A DNA stretch of 64,000 nt, taken from JANQUM01 sp047630355 (GTDB taxonomy: Bacteria; Bacteroidota; Bacteroidia; Cytophagales; Spirosomataceae). Location: NCBI GenBank assembly GCA_047630355.1, contig JBLHXN010000005.1:7585-71584 (forward strand). The letters are read 5' to 3'. How positions within the stretch are numbered: the first letter of the stretch is position 1; every line of letters starts with the position of its first letter. A program made the translations under genes and the position numbers. This document shows, one piece after another, positions 8,671-18,278 of the stretch. The notes beneath the pieces are model-generated. The model did no database searches and was not told the origin of the DNA. It saw nothing but the letters and a program-made list of their open reading frames with translations.

Positions 8671-11367
8671 TCATTGAATTTTCGGCTGTGTTAGGAAGAC
8701 CTTACCATCAAACAATTTGCCCATTAACCGAATAGTCGCATCCGTATTTTCGTCATTTTTAAGGTGGAAAGTAAATTCACCGTCAATAACTTGCGAAGAG
8801 TTAATTTCTGGGTTCCAATATAGTGTTTTACTTCCCGTGAAAACATCAACGGTAGTTGGCGTAAAACCCGAAATTTGTAATGTCCCGGCTACTGGTTTGC
8901 CAGACTTACCAGTAATGAAGCCCTTTTTTAAAGTGATTTTAATAACCCCTCCGGCGGCTCTTATACCGTACAGGGACGACTCATCTGCCTTTAGAACTTC
9001 AACACTTAAAACATCATTCGGACTGAATTGATCCAACCGGTCTTTAAGAGGCTCTCGGATGCCTGTATTCTGCTTATTTGGATCATTTGGATTGTTAATA
9101 GCAATGTCGTTTAGCAAAACCAACGGTTCGTCATAAAAGTTGTTTCTGACCATTAATTTCCCTGTAGAACTACTGTACTGAACAGTTGCAAGTTGTTCCA
9201 ACATTTCAATGATAGAGGTATATCTGGGAGAATCATCAGTAAATGTTTTTTTGGATATTCCGTTTCCAAGTTTTTCGCGTTCCTCTCTCGAAATCACGTT
9301 TGCCAGTACTTGTACTTCTTCCAAAAGCGTAGATAAGGTATCATCGGCAACGAACCGATCCGATGTGGTGAAATCAATAGTAGCATTGAGCAGCGGGTAG
9401 GTTTTACAACCTAATTTGATTTCACCCTGTTCAGGCTCATCAAGTAGCACTTCGCCGTAGGTTACTTCTCTTCCACGTTTATCCGTTAGTTGGTAAACTA
9501 CCGTTTGTTCTCCAGAAAAATTAATGCCAGTAAAGTAGAATTTACCATCTTTATCTGTTTGAGTTTCGCTAAAAAACTTGTTTTCTAAACCGAAAGATGC
9601 CAGCGTCAGGTTATATTTTTTAAGCGGTTTTTTGTTCGCTTTATTTATCAACTTGCCGCTTATTACCAATAATGAATCACTGTTTTCTAACTGCTTTATT
9701 TTCGCTTCATTTACGGTTATAAATTTGTTTCTATTTTTAGGAATTTCCGAATCGGCGAAGCTAAAAAGTGATTTGCTTGATGTTACCGATACCGTAAGAT
9801 TTTCTACCTGTGGGGGAATATTGAAGACGGTTATCTTTTGAACAGAATCGTTAACGACCTCACGGCTTACTTCCAGCTCACCGAAAAGTGATTTATCTAA
9901 ATCGGCGACACGGCTCACTGAACAAGTTTTTACTGTATCTGGTAGTTTACCTTTTGAGACAAAAACAGGTTGGATATTAATGAGTTCGGGATAAGCCGCC
10001 ATCCAATTCGTAAAAAACCGGAGGTAGTATTGTCCGGCGGGTAATTGTTTATCAAGCAACATGTAGCCACTCGACTTTCTGTCAAAAAAGCGAAAATACT
10101 GGTGCGTGACTTTCTTCCCAACCGAATCGTAAAGACACACGTTAAGCGGTTGAAAATCCGTAAAACCCTGCCCTTCCTGAATCGAAGAAAAATGCAGCCG
10201 TTCGCCCGGAACAAAAATGTCCTTATTGGTGAGCGTTTTTAACGTGCCGAGATTAAATCCGTCGCTATTTGCGTTCTGTAAAACAGATTCTGTTTTGAAC
10301 TCTCCGGGCTGATAATCAGTTGGCAGCGTGCGGGCAAACCTATAGGTATCCATATCTCCTGAAATTTGTAAGGCGAGCGGTTGATCTATGTTTCCGTTTT
10401 TGTCAATACGATGTCTGCTGGAAATATGCAGTAGCGAAGTTGCCGAACTAATGTCTTTAAAAAGTAGCTGTGGTCCCGCTGATTTATTTCGGTTGAGAAT
10501 TATAAATGTTGCTTCTTGAGCAAAAGAAAAAGAGGAATCGGCATCCCGTTTTGCCGCAGGAAAATCGAAGAAGCCTTTACCGTATTTTGTGGTTGTGTAT
10601 TCCCCAAAACTTGATCCTCTTTTGATGGTATTGCCTTCAAGCAGGAAAAGGTCAAACCCGTTTTCTTTCAATTTATTTTGAGCCAAGCTTATCAGAAAGT
10701 GCCTCAAAGAACCGTTATAGGCTTTTTCTCTTAGCTCATTACGTTTGGCTAACTTATTCTCTTCGACGGCTATTTCTTTATAAAAAGATTTCACTACGTA
10801 ATTAGTAATACCACTCGTTCCTTTAAATTCAACCAATTCGGTCAGGACTTCATAACCTAATGATTCGTTCGTAATGTTTAAAGGTTTACCAGAACTGGCT
10901 GTCAGCAGCGATTTTTCTTTAGTGAAATCGACTACCCAATAATTGTTTATTTCGGTTTGTTTAGCGAAAGCATCCGTTCCTAAAAAACTCCGTTTGAACC
11001 TTTCAAAATTACGACTCCACTCCTTGTCCTTTTTCCCACTAACGGTCAATTCCTGCAAAGCCTCAACCTGAGATTGCAACTGCACATTAATAAATTTTGT
11101 AGTAGTTCCGACTTCAATAAATACTGATTTTGACCTATACCCAACCGACGTAAAAACAAGTTCTGCTTTTTGGGTCAAAGAAAACGTCAGACTGAACTTT
11201 CCGAGTGTATCCGTCTGCGTACCGAACGTAGTTCCGTTCACGAAAACATTCACGAACGGCAGGGGTTCGCCATTATCAAGTTCTTTCACGGTTCCCGAAA
11301 CGGTTATTTTTTGCCCAAATGTAATTGTGGGAATTAACAATAGTAGTAGTATGTATTTCCTTAACAT
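8671..11367 (-). CDS. Large exported protein: carboxypeptidase-regulatory domain plus TonB plug, no barrel
   Basis: An 898-residue periplasmic or outer-membrane-associated protein. After a signal peptide (1-18) comes a CarboxypepD_reg-like beta-sandwich (about 20-105: VSGTVKELDNGEPLPFVNVFVNG). The middle has Ig/MG2-like sections (PGERLHFSSI; PAGQYYLRFFTNWM). The C-terminal part (about 720-830) resembles a TonB-receptor plug: LLNDIAINNPND and VEVLKADESSLYGIRAAGGVIKI. There is no 22-strand barrel after it. Such plug-only proteins are frequent in Bacteroidota and poorly understood. It is convergent with the ARH gene and stands alone on its strand. Confidence 0.78.
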   Translation of the reverse strand: MLRKYILLLLLIPTITFGQKITVSGTVKELDNGEPLPFVNVFVNGTTFGTQTDTLGKFSLTFSLTQKAELVFTSVGYRSKSVFIEVGTTTKFINVQLQSQVEALQELTVSGKKDKEWSRNFERFKRSFLGTDAFAKQTEINNYWVVDFTKEKSLLTASSGKPLNITNESLGYEVLTELVEFKGTSGITNYVVKSFYKEIAVEENKLAKRNELREKAYNGSLRHFLISLAQNKLKENGFDLFLLEGNTIKRGSSFGEYTTTKYGKGFFDFPAAKRDADSSFSFAQEATFIILNRNKSAGPQLLFKDISSATSLLHISSRHRIDKNGNIDQPLALQISGDMDTYRFARTLPTDYQPGEFKTESVLQNANSDGFNLGTLKTLTNKDIFVPGERLHFSSIQEGQGFTDFQPLNVCLYDSVGKKVTHQYFRFFDRKSSGYMLLDKQLPAGQYYLRFFTNWMAAYPELINIQPVFVSKGKLPDTVKTCSVSRVADLDKSLFGELEVSREVVNDSVQKITVFNIPPQVENLTVSVTSSKSLFSFADSEIPKNRNKFITVNEAKIKQLENSDSLLVISGKLINKANKKPLKKYNLTLASFGLENKFFSETQTDKDGKFYFTGINFSGEQTVVYQLTDKRGREVTYGEVLLDEPEQGEIKLGCKTYPLLNATIDFTTSDRFVADDTLSTLLEEVQVLANVISREEREKLGNGISKKTFTDDSPRYTSIIEMLEQLATVQYSSSTGKLMVRNNFYDEPLVLLNDIAINNPNDPNKQNTGIREPLKDRLDQFSPNDVLSVEVLKADESSLYGIRAAGGVIKITLKKGFITGKSGKPVAGTLQISGFTPTTVDVFTGSKTLYWNPEINSSQVIDGEFTFHLKNDENTDATIRLMGKLFDGKVFLTQPKIQ

Positions 11368-11443
11368 AAGCTATTGGATGGATAAAGGTTTGCCTCAAGC
11401 ATTAAGTTCTTTTTTAAACCAGATTACACACGTAAAGTAATAA

Positions 11444-11770
11444 TTATAGCAATTCCTCCACAGGTCGCCAAACAACGTTTTTAAAATCCTGCACTTTGTC
11501 GTCCTTGATAACTATGCCTTCGTCTTCGAGTAGTTCCTGCATAATAGTTGGCGTTGCAAAGAAGTTTTTGCCCGTCAAAACCCCGCTGGCGTTTACCACC
11601 CGGTGAGCCGGAACGTCGGCACGGCTGTGGCAGGCGTTCATAGCCCATCCCACCAATCTCGCTCCGCCTTTGCTACCCAGATATTCCGCAATCAAACCAT
11701 AGGCTGAAACCCGCCCCTTGGGAATGAGTTTTACTACGTCGTAAATATCTTCGAATTTGTTTTCTGACAT
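11444..11770 (-). CDS. Alkyltransferase-like DNA-binding protein (MGMT family, no active Cys)
   Basis: A 108-residue protein equal to the DNA-binding domain of O6-methylguanine-DNA methyltransferase. The arginine-finger region GRVSAYG and the helix-turn-helix are present, but the catalytic PCHR motif reads PAHRVV, with Ala for Cys. This is the hallmark of alkyltransferase-like (ATL) proteins, which bind O6-alkylguanine and hand the lesion to nucleotide excision repair instead of dealkylating it. It stands alone; the next gene upstream is the broken propeller gene. Confidence 0.88.
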   Translation of the reverse strand: MSENKFEDIYDVVKLIPKGRVSAYGLIAEYLGSKGGARLVGWAMNACHSRADVPAHRVVNASGVLTGKNFFATPTIMQELLEDEGIVIKDDKVQDFKNVVWRPVEELL

Positions 11771-11817
11771 GGGTTTGAATTTTTATCAAGCACTCGTTTG
11801 TAAATATTTTGTTCTAG

Positions 11818-11885
11818 CTAGTCGTAAAACCCATCTCGTCTGCCGACTACGTCAGGCACCCACCCTGCCCAGGCGGGGATTTACT
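11818..11885. repeat. GC-rich hairpin-forming intergenic element
   Basis: An island of higher GC in an AT-rich spacer, with TGCCGAC facing GTCAGGCA (one bulge) and then CCTG-CC-CAGG in a row. It resembles short palindromic repeats found between genes of Cytophagales. Only one copy is seen in this window, so its repeat nature is an inference. Confidence 0.3.
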
Positions 11886-11945
11886 CAATCGACAATTACA
11901 TAAACTAAAACTGTAAAAGTAATTAATAACAATTGAGTCTCTCCC

Positions 11946-13073
11946 TCAAAAAATCTGGTCAAAAGATTCTCCGTTGAATTTGTAAACGCCGCCGTTTGCC
12001 ATGGCGAAGAGTAAGTTGTTATTTTTATCTTCGTAAATATCCCAAATCATTTGACCTTTTAGGTCTTCGTCAACCGTAAAATTAACTAAAGATTTTCCGT
12101 TGTATTTCCACGCTCCGGTGTCACGGTCGCCAAACCAAATGTCCCCGTTTTCAGTCTCTGTTATCACAAATATGTGGTTGAGCGTCCCTGAGGGTGATTT
12201 TTTGGTATTCCCTACTATATTATCGTCGTAAACGTTGAGTTTTTTTGAAAATTTTATGATTCCGTCGCTTTCGTTTAGTAGGACGCCAATTCCATTATTC
12301 CCAATCCATAAGCGTCCTTTAGAATCTTCCAAAACGCTTCTTACGTGAAGAAATTCTCCCTCTTTGGAGTAACCCAATGATTTGTTATCAATTTTTGTGA
12401 AGCTCTTTCCGTCGTAACCCGTAACTGATGAGTACGAGGCAATCCAGATATTATCTTCTTTTCCAATTGAGATATCGGTTGCTTCGAGGTTAGCGGGAGT
12501 TTCGCCGTAGGTTAGATTTGGGAAATTGAGGTACTCAACCTGCTTATTATCTACTTTGACGGCGTTTGCGTTTCTACCCGCACCAAACCAAAGAGCGATA
12601 GAAGAAAGCGTCTAGTTATTATTTGTAGAGAATTCGAGATTACCTGTTAACTTCTCTTTTCGATAGTTCGTGATTTTCTTACCATCAAAACTACACACGC
12701 CTTCACTTGTTCTGAACCAGATAGTTCCGTGTTTATCTTCCTGAATTGTCCGCACCTGATTGCTACTCAAACCGTCATTTGTGGTAAAGTAGGTGAATGA
12801 CTTTCCGTCGTAAGAATAAACTCCTTCTTTATGGCTTCCGAACCAATATCGCCCTTTGCTATCCTGAAATATGCTGCGAGTACCGGTAGTATATTTAAGC
12901 GTATCGTGGACCTCATCAAGTAATATTTCGGTTTCAGGAGTGCCAACTTCATCTGAAGTGTCAAACTCTGACTCCCCAATAATAGTTTTCTCGCTTTGGG
13001 TGCACGAGAAGCTTAATCCAATTAAAATTAAAAGGTAGAGCATTACGAATTGATTTTTCATTTTAAATTTCAC
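11946..13073 (-). pseudogene. Propeller-repeat lipoprotein split by a single TAG
   Basis: One reading frame runs across the whole region and is interrupted only by a TAG (minus strand, 12612-12614). The first part (about 153 residues) has a lipoprotein signal (LIGLSFSC) and two-component-regulator propeller repeats (RSIFQDSKGRYWFG; RTIQEDKHGTIWF). After the stop the same frame continues with TLSSIALWFGAG and more repeats (RSVLEDSKGRLWIG; GDIWFGDRDTGAWKYNG) to a natural stop at 11946. A TGG-to-TAG change would explain it. The intact product would be about 375 residues, a periplasmic sensor-like propeller without a kinase part. Start could be 13073 or 13061. Confidence 0.82.
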
Positions 13074-13402
13074 TGTTTTCTCTCGAATTATCTAAAGTAA
13101 TGACTGCTTTCACGATACGCTCTTTAATGTAAAGACTTTATTTCAAAATAGGTTGGTTTTTTTGTTAAGGTGAAATGAATGCTCAGTTCAGAAGGTAACT
13201 GTAGTGCGATACAGCAAAATGTATTATGTCTTTGATTTTTAAAAATAAATCTCGGAATATGAATATCTGTTCGTAATAAATACAAAAAAGACTTTTTTTG
13301 TGAGTGAATTTTGAATATTTGTCCGTAATTTTTATTCTGTTTTAGAATGTATTTTTAATTAAACTTTAGTACTATCTTATTTTCAACTTTTATCTATTTG
13401 TC
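13074..13402. promoter_or_regulatory. Divergent 329-bp intergenic region with an 18-bp direct repeat
   Basis: The region lies between the propeller gene (-) and the first susC (+). It contains no ORF. Two copies of a GAATAT-TGT-CGTAAT motif sit at 13261-13278 and 13313-13330 (15 of 18 bases equal), 52 bp apart start to start, about five helical turns. The second copy ends 72 bp before the susC ATG. This placement suits operator sites for a transcription regulator; no strict TAnnTTTG promoter was found. Confidence 0.45.
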
Positions 13403-16400
13403 ATGAAAAAACAACTACTCACTTATCTTCTCATGCTTTGCACGTGCGGTTTCGCGTACGCTCAGAGTGTAAGCGGAAAGGTAACAGACGAACAAAATAC
13501 ACCGCTTCCGGGTGTGAACGTAACCATTAAAGGCACTTCAACCGGAACCATTACTTCTGCTGCCGGAACTTACACTATTTCCGCAAAAAAAGGCGATATG
13601 TTGGAGTTCTCGTTCATCGGAATGCAGCCCCGCACCGTATCGGTTGGGAATGCTACCACATTAGACGTAACGCTTATTGACGATGCACTTAACCTGAACG
13701 AAGTGGTAGTAACTGCTCTCGGTATCAAACGGGAAAAACGCTCGTTGGGTTATGCTACGCAGGAGTTAGACTCCAAGCAAATTCTGGACGTACCGCGTAA
13801 TAATATTGTAACGGCGTTACAAGGGAAAGTAGCCGGAGCTCAGATTTCGAGTCAGGGTGGTGCTCCGGGACAAGGTGCCCGTATCATTATTCGTGGAATC
13901 AATTCATTGAGTCCGGGAGCGAATAACGAGCCACTTTTTGTGGTAGATGGTGTTCCTATCAGTAACGATAGTTTTACCGCAGGTGGTGGTAGTGGACGCG
14001 GAGCAACCAACCGTGCAGCTGACATTAACCTTGACGACGTTGAAAGCGTAAACGTACTAAAAGGTGGTGCCGCAACAGCTCTTTACGGAGTGCGTGCTGC
14101 AAACGGAGCTATCATTGTTACTACCAAGAAAGGAAAGAACGGTAAAACTGTATTCAACTTTACTTCTACTTACGGAATTGACGAAGTAAACAAAACCCCG
14201 AACGTACAGCGGATTTATACACAAGGCTACGCTGGTGTTTACGATAAAAATAGTTTCTGGCCTACGTGGGGACCAACCGTTGAGGAAGCCCGTCGGTTAG
14301 ACCCCGGTCATCCCGCAGAGTTATTTGATAATTTCGAGCAGGCGTATCAAACGGGTTCTCAAAACAATATTCACTTTGACGCGTCGGGTGGAAATGAAAA
14401 GACAAGTTTTTATAGCTCCGTTTCGCGGTTTGGACAGGAGGGTGTTGTTCCCTTTACAGATTTTGAAAGAATCTCCGCTAAGTTGAACGGAACAATCAGC
14501 CTTTCGGATAAATTTTCAATTATTGGTTCGGCAAATTTCATTAACTCCGGCGGAGCAAGGGTAGACGCCAGTTCGTTCAATACCCGTTTGGTTTATTGGG
14601 CACCGCAAAAAGACGTTTCGGATTTTGAATATACTGAAGGGCCACTTGCCGGAACAATGAAGCCTTACCGTCCTGAAATATCAACGGGTAATAACCCGGT
14701 TTGGGGTAACAAGACTAATACGTTCGTTGACGATGTCAACCGCCTGATTGGTAACATTGGTTTCAATTATCAGCCGTTAGAAGGTTTGAATGTTTCGTAT
14801 CGCTTCGGAATGGATAGATTCACTGACAGTCGCAGAGCGAGTGCTCCGGGACCAAGTGGTATTGAAAACGAAGCTGTTTACGAAGATAACGGATTGGGTT
14901 TTATCGAAGAAACCCGTATCACAAGCCGCGATATGACTTCAAACCTTGTGGTGTCTTACGAGAAAGAAATCAACAACGATTTTGATTTGACATTACGTAC
15001 CGGACTTGACATTTTTGAACGATCGTACGACCGCGTGTCTACTCGTGGGGCAGAATTTGAGGTGTTTGACTTCATCCACCTCAGCAATGCGGCAATTATC
15101 ACCACATCGCAGTTGATTAGCAAAAATAGGTTAGTCGGGCTTTACGGTGAAGTAGGTTTATCTTACCGTGACCTGCTTTTCTTATCGGTGACAAACCGTA
15201 ATGACTGGTCATCTACATTGCCAAAAGACAATAACTCATTTAGTTATCCGTCGGTTAACTTAGGTTTTGTATTCACCGACCTTATTGATACACGTCCTTC
15301 TTGGTTAGATTATGGTAAATTCCGTGCCTCGTTTGCCCAAATTGGTAAAGATGCTATTGGTCCTTACCTGACTTCTGATGTTTACCGTGCTACTGCCTCC
15401 GGCTTCCCGATTGGTGACGTAACAGGCTGGACCCGCCCGGGTAACAAAGCGGATTTGAATTTATTGAATGAAACTACCGACGCAATAGAATTTGGTCTTG
15501 AATTTAAGTTGCTGAAAAACAGAATTAGTATTGACGCGGCCTGGTATCAGAACAATTCACGGAATCAAATCCTCGGCGTGCCAATTTCTGCGGCCTCGGG
15601 TTATAATTCGTTTACCACAAATGCGGGTGAAATTCAGAACTCGGGTATCGAGTTATTGGTGAATGCTACCGCTGTTGAAACTCCGAATTTTAACTGGAAC
15701 ATTACGGCGAACTTCTCAAATAACCGCAATAAAGTGGTAAGTATCAAAGAAGGTATTGAGAGTATATTCTTAGGAAGCGATTTCGGTTACGCCGGAAGTT
15801 CGGCGAGTCAGGTATTGTACACAGGTTACGCCTACGGAAATATCTTAGGTACGAGCTACCAGCGTTATTATGAAAACCCAGCTGATGAAGACCCGCTAAT
15901 TCTTGACGATAGCCGTCCGATTGTGATTGGGGAAAATGGTTTTCCGGTGCGTAATACAAGCCAGAAGATTCTTGGAAATTCCATTCCGAAATATATGTTG
16001 AACATCGGAAATCAGTTTACGTACAAAAATATTTCGCTTGGGTTTAACTTTGATTTCCGTCAGGGTTTCCAGAAATTCAATTCACTGGATAATTTCCACG
16101 CCGCTTTTGGTATTGCAGATTATACTGAGAACCGTGACCAAACGATTGTTTTTGAAGGCGTTACCGCCGACGGACAACCAAATACCAAAGAGGTATTTTT
16201 AGGTCAGGGAACGGGTCCTGACGGCGTAAATTACGGAGCCGGATTTTACCGAAACGTATATCGTGGAGTTACCGAAAATTTCGTGGAGGATGCCTCGTGG
16301 GTTCGTTTACAAAACCTGAACCTGACGTATAACCTTCCGGCAGGTATTCTGTCAAGAGTTGCCTTAAACCGTGCCAGCATTTCATTTACCGGAACAAACC

Positions 16401-16534
16401 TGTGGTTATCAACTCCGTACAGCGGTTTTGACCCTGAAGTGTCCGTAAACACTGGAAACGCCGACGGTTTTGCCGGACGTGGTGCTTATCCTGGTTTACG
16501 TTCGTACGCCGCAACTTTACGTTTAACTTTCTAA
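13403..16534 (+). CDS. SusC/RagA-family TonB-linked outer-membrane transporter
   Basis: A 1043-residue TonB-dependent transporter that imports a nutrient bound by its SusD partner. Visible parts are: signal peptide (1-20), CarboxypepD_reg-like domain (about 22-110, VSGKVTDEQNTPLPGVNV), SusC-type linker NEVVVTALGIKREKRSLGYA, plug domain with IIIRGINSL, FVVDGVPI and GVRAANGAIIVTTKKG (to about 245), then a long beta-barrel ending in aromatic LRLTF. No FecR-sensing STN domain is present. susD begins 13 bp downstream. The substrate is not indicated by any adjacent enzyme gene. Confidence 0.95.
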   Translation: MKKQLLTYLLMLCTCGFAYAQSVSGKVTDEQNTPLPGVNVTIKGTSTGTITSAAGTYTISAKKGDMLEFSFIGMQPRTVSVGNATTLDVTLIDDALNLNEVVVTALGIKREKRSLGYATQELDSKQILDVPRNNIVTALQGKVAGAQISSQGGAPGQGARIIIRGINSLSPGANNEPLFVVDGVPISNDSFTAGGGSGRGATNRAADINLDDVESVNVLKGGAATALYGVRAANGAIIVTTKKGKNGKTVFNFTSTYGIDEVNKTPNVQRIYTQGYAGVYDKNSFWPTWGPTVEEARRLDPGHPAELFDNFEQAYQTGSQNNIHFDASGGNEKTSFYSSVSRFGQEGVVPFTDFERISAKLNGTISLSDKFSIIGSANFINSGGARVDASSFNTRLVYWAPQKDVSDFEYTEGPLAGTMKPYRPEISTGNNPVWGNKTNTFVDDVNRLIGNIGFNYQPLEGLNVSYRFGMDRFTDSRRASAPGPSGIENEAVYEDNGLGFIEETRITSRDMTSNLVVSYEKEINNDFDLTLRTGLDIFERSYDRVSTRGAEFEVFDFIHLSNAAIITTSQLISKNRLVGLYGEVGLSYRDLLFLSVTNRNDWSSTLPKDNNSFSYPSVNLGFVFTDLIDTRPSWLDYGKFRASFAQIGKDAIGPYLTSDVYRATASGFPIGDVTGWTRPGNKADLNLLNETTDAIEFGLEFKLLKNRISIDAAWYQNNSRNQILGVPISAASGYNSFTTNAGEIQNSGIELLVNATAVETPNFNWNITANFSNNRNKVVSIKEGIESIFLGSDFGYAGSSASQVLYTGYAYGNILGTSYQRYYENPADEDPLILDDSRPIVIGENGFPVRNTSQKILGNSIPKYMLNIGNQFTYKNISLGFNFDFRQGFQKFNSLDNFHAAFGIADYTENRDQTIVFEGVTADGQPNTKEVFLGQGTGPDGVNYGAGFYRNVYRGVTENFVEDASWVRLQNLNLTYNLPAGILSRVALNRASISFTGTNLWLSTPYSGFDPEVSVNTGNADGFAGRGAYPGLRSYAATLRLTF

Positions 16535-16547
16535 AAACTGACTACCA

Positions 16548-17954
16548 ATGAAATTAACAAAATACATATTTATACTCGCAGCGGGCTTATTCTTGAGCAG
16601 TTGCGAAGACTATCTCGACATAAACGATAACCCTAACGGAGCCACAACGCCGCCGCTGAGAGGTTTACTCGCAAACGTAACGTACAATACTGCCGACAAC
16701 GTCTATGAGCTGGGTAGTACGGTATCTTTTTACACGCAGTACCTTGCGTCACCAAATCAGGCAAGCCCGATTGATGTGTATGACCGTATCAGTACCAGTG
16801 GTACGTGGGGTAGTATTTACGGGGTAATGGGCGATATCTACGACATGGAAAAATTCGCCACCGAAAATAATTCGTATCACTACATAGGTGTAGCGAAAGT
16901 ATTGATGGCGATTAACCTCGGAATGATTGCTGATTCTTACGGTGATGCTCCTTACAGCGAAGCGTTAGACTTTCAAACGATTGTACCTGCGTACGATAAT
17001 CAGGAGCAATTATACGGAGTTATCCAAACTTTATTGGATGAAGGAATTGCGAACTTAAACCGTACTAATGAAGGCGAGGCATTGCCAACTTCTAACGATT
17101 TCATTCACAACGGAAACGTAAGTAGTTGGATAAAAACGGCTTATACAATTAAAGCACGTTATCTCAACCACTTATCAGAAACGAGCGGTTACGATGCAAA
17201 CGCCGTACTTGCCGCCGTAAGTCAGGCGTATACGTCAAACGATGACGATGCTGAAGTAACTCAGTTTCAGAACCGTAACCCGTGGGCACAAGTAGCCGTA
17301 AACAACGATAATTTGGTATTGGGTGGGTGGCTTTCACAGCAAGTCATTGATGCCATGAACGGGACAACCTTTGGGGTGTTTGATCCGCGTTTACCTAAGA
17401 TTACGAGTCCTTTACCGAACGGTGATTTCATTGGAACGGAGAACGGTGTTGGACGTACCGGAGACGGTGCCGGAGAGCAACGTATTGTTTATCTCACTAC
17501 GGATGGTTTTTATTCGTCCACTAGTTCGCCGTTGATTATTGCGTCTTACAGCGAGTTGAAATTCATTGAAGCCGAAGCCGCTTTCCGTGCCGGAGACCGT
17601 GCCCGTGCGTACGCCGCTTACATTGAAGGGATTGCCTCAAATCATATTAAGCTGGGCGTAAGCGATGAGGACATTGCTACGTTTGCGGGAAATGAAGCCA
17701 TTTCAGTAGGGGCAGCGAACTTGACCTTGCAGAATATCTTCGATCAAAAGTACATCACAACTTTCCTGCATCCGGAAGCGTGGGTAGATGCCCGCCGTTT
17801 TGATTATCAGTACACAGATTTTACCGTGCCAGAAAACGATTTATTGAACGGTCAGTTTATTCGTCGCTTGGATTATCCTGATACGGAATATCAGCGTAAC
17901 GGTGGTAATGTGCCCGTGGTAGAACTATTGACTCGATTATTCTGGGATCAATAA
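16548..17954 (+). CDS. SusD/RagB-family lipoprotein (SusD-like_2 type)
   Basis: A 468-residue surface lipoprotein that caps the SusC channel and captures the substrate. The signal ends at the lipobox LSSC (Cys19) and is followed by EDYLDINDNPNGAT, typical of the SusD-like_2 subfamily. TPR-like helical stretches include IGVAKVLMAINLGMIADSYGDAPYSEAL and LKFIEAEAAFRAGDRARAYAAY. The gene pairs with the preceding susC and ends in a strong terminator, so the pair forms a two-gene transcription unit. Members of this subfamily include peptide-binding examples, but the substrate here is unknown. Confidence 0.94.
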   Translation: MKLTKYIFILAAGLFLSSCEDYLDINDNPNGATTPPLRGLLANVTYNTADNVYELGSTVSFYTQYLASPNQASPIDVYDRISTSGTWGSIYGVMGDIYDMEKFATENNSYHYIGVAKVLMAINLGMIADSYGDAPYSEALDFQTIVPAYDNQEQLYGVIQTLLDEGIANLNRTNEGEALPTSNDFIHNGNVSSWIKTAYTIKARYLNHLSETSGYDANAVLAAVSQAYTSNDDDAEVTQFQNRNPWAQVAVNNDNLVLGGWLSQQVIDAMNGTTFGVFDPRLPKITSPLPNGDFIGTENGVGRTGDGAGEQRIVYLTTDGFYSSTSSPLIIASYSELKFIEAEAAFRAGDRARAYAAYIEGIASNHIKLGVSDEDIATFAGNEAISVGAANLTLQNIFDQKYITTFLHPEAWVDARRFDYQYTDFTVPENDLLNGQFIRRLDYPDTEYQRNGGNVPVVELLTRLFWDQ

Positions 17955-17982
17955 TATCACTATAGTTTAGTTGTAAAATTCC

Positions 17983-18015
17983 AAAGCCCGAACGTCTGAT
18001 AGATGTTCGGGCTTT
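17983..18015 (+). terminator. Rho-independent terminator after susD
   Basis: The stem AAAGCCCGAAC pairs with GTTCGGGCTTT around an 11-nt loop, followed by GTTTTCTTT. It lies 28 bp after the susD stop. Confidence 0.85.
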
Positions 18016-18278
18016 GTTTTCTTTAATAGTTCTGAAATTTTTATCAGGACAATGTTTTATTTAGCGTGGAGTACGTAAACGGTCAAGAGCCATCGGCTCG
18101 AACATGTTGTAACGTTGGATTTCAATCCATCGTCAAGAACGAGTAGTCAGACCCAAAATTTACCGAGTTTACGGCTTTCCTCCCATAATTACCCAACAAC
18201 AGAACTGTGGCAATACCACCTTTCAACTGCGTGATTTGGTGAAAAGTGAATTTATCCTTTGCAGGATTGAATATTGTG
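18016..18278. repeat. Intergenic stretch with two adjacent short palindromes
   Basis: Between the susD terminator and the DUF3109 gene no coding frame is seen. At 18087-18099 GAGCC-ATC-GGCTC forms a hairpin. At 18112-18133 ACGTTGGATT and AATCCATCGT form a second one with one mismatch. The pairing of two compact hairpins resembles REP-like elements, but no further copy was found in this window. Confidence 0.35.
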
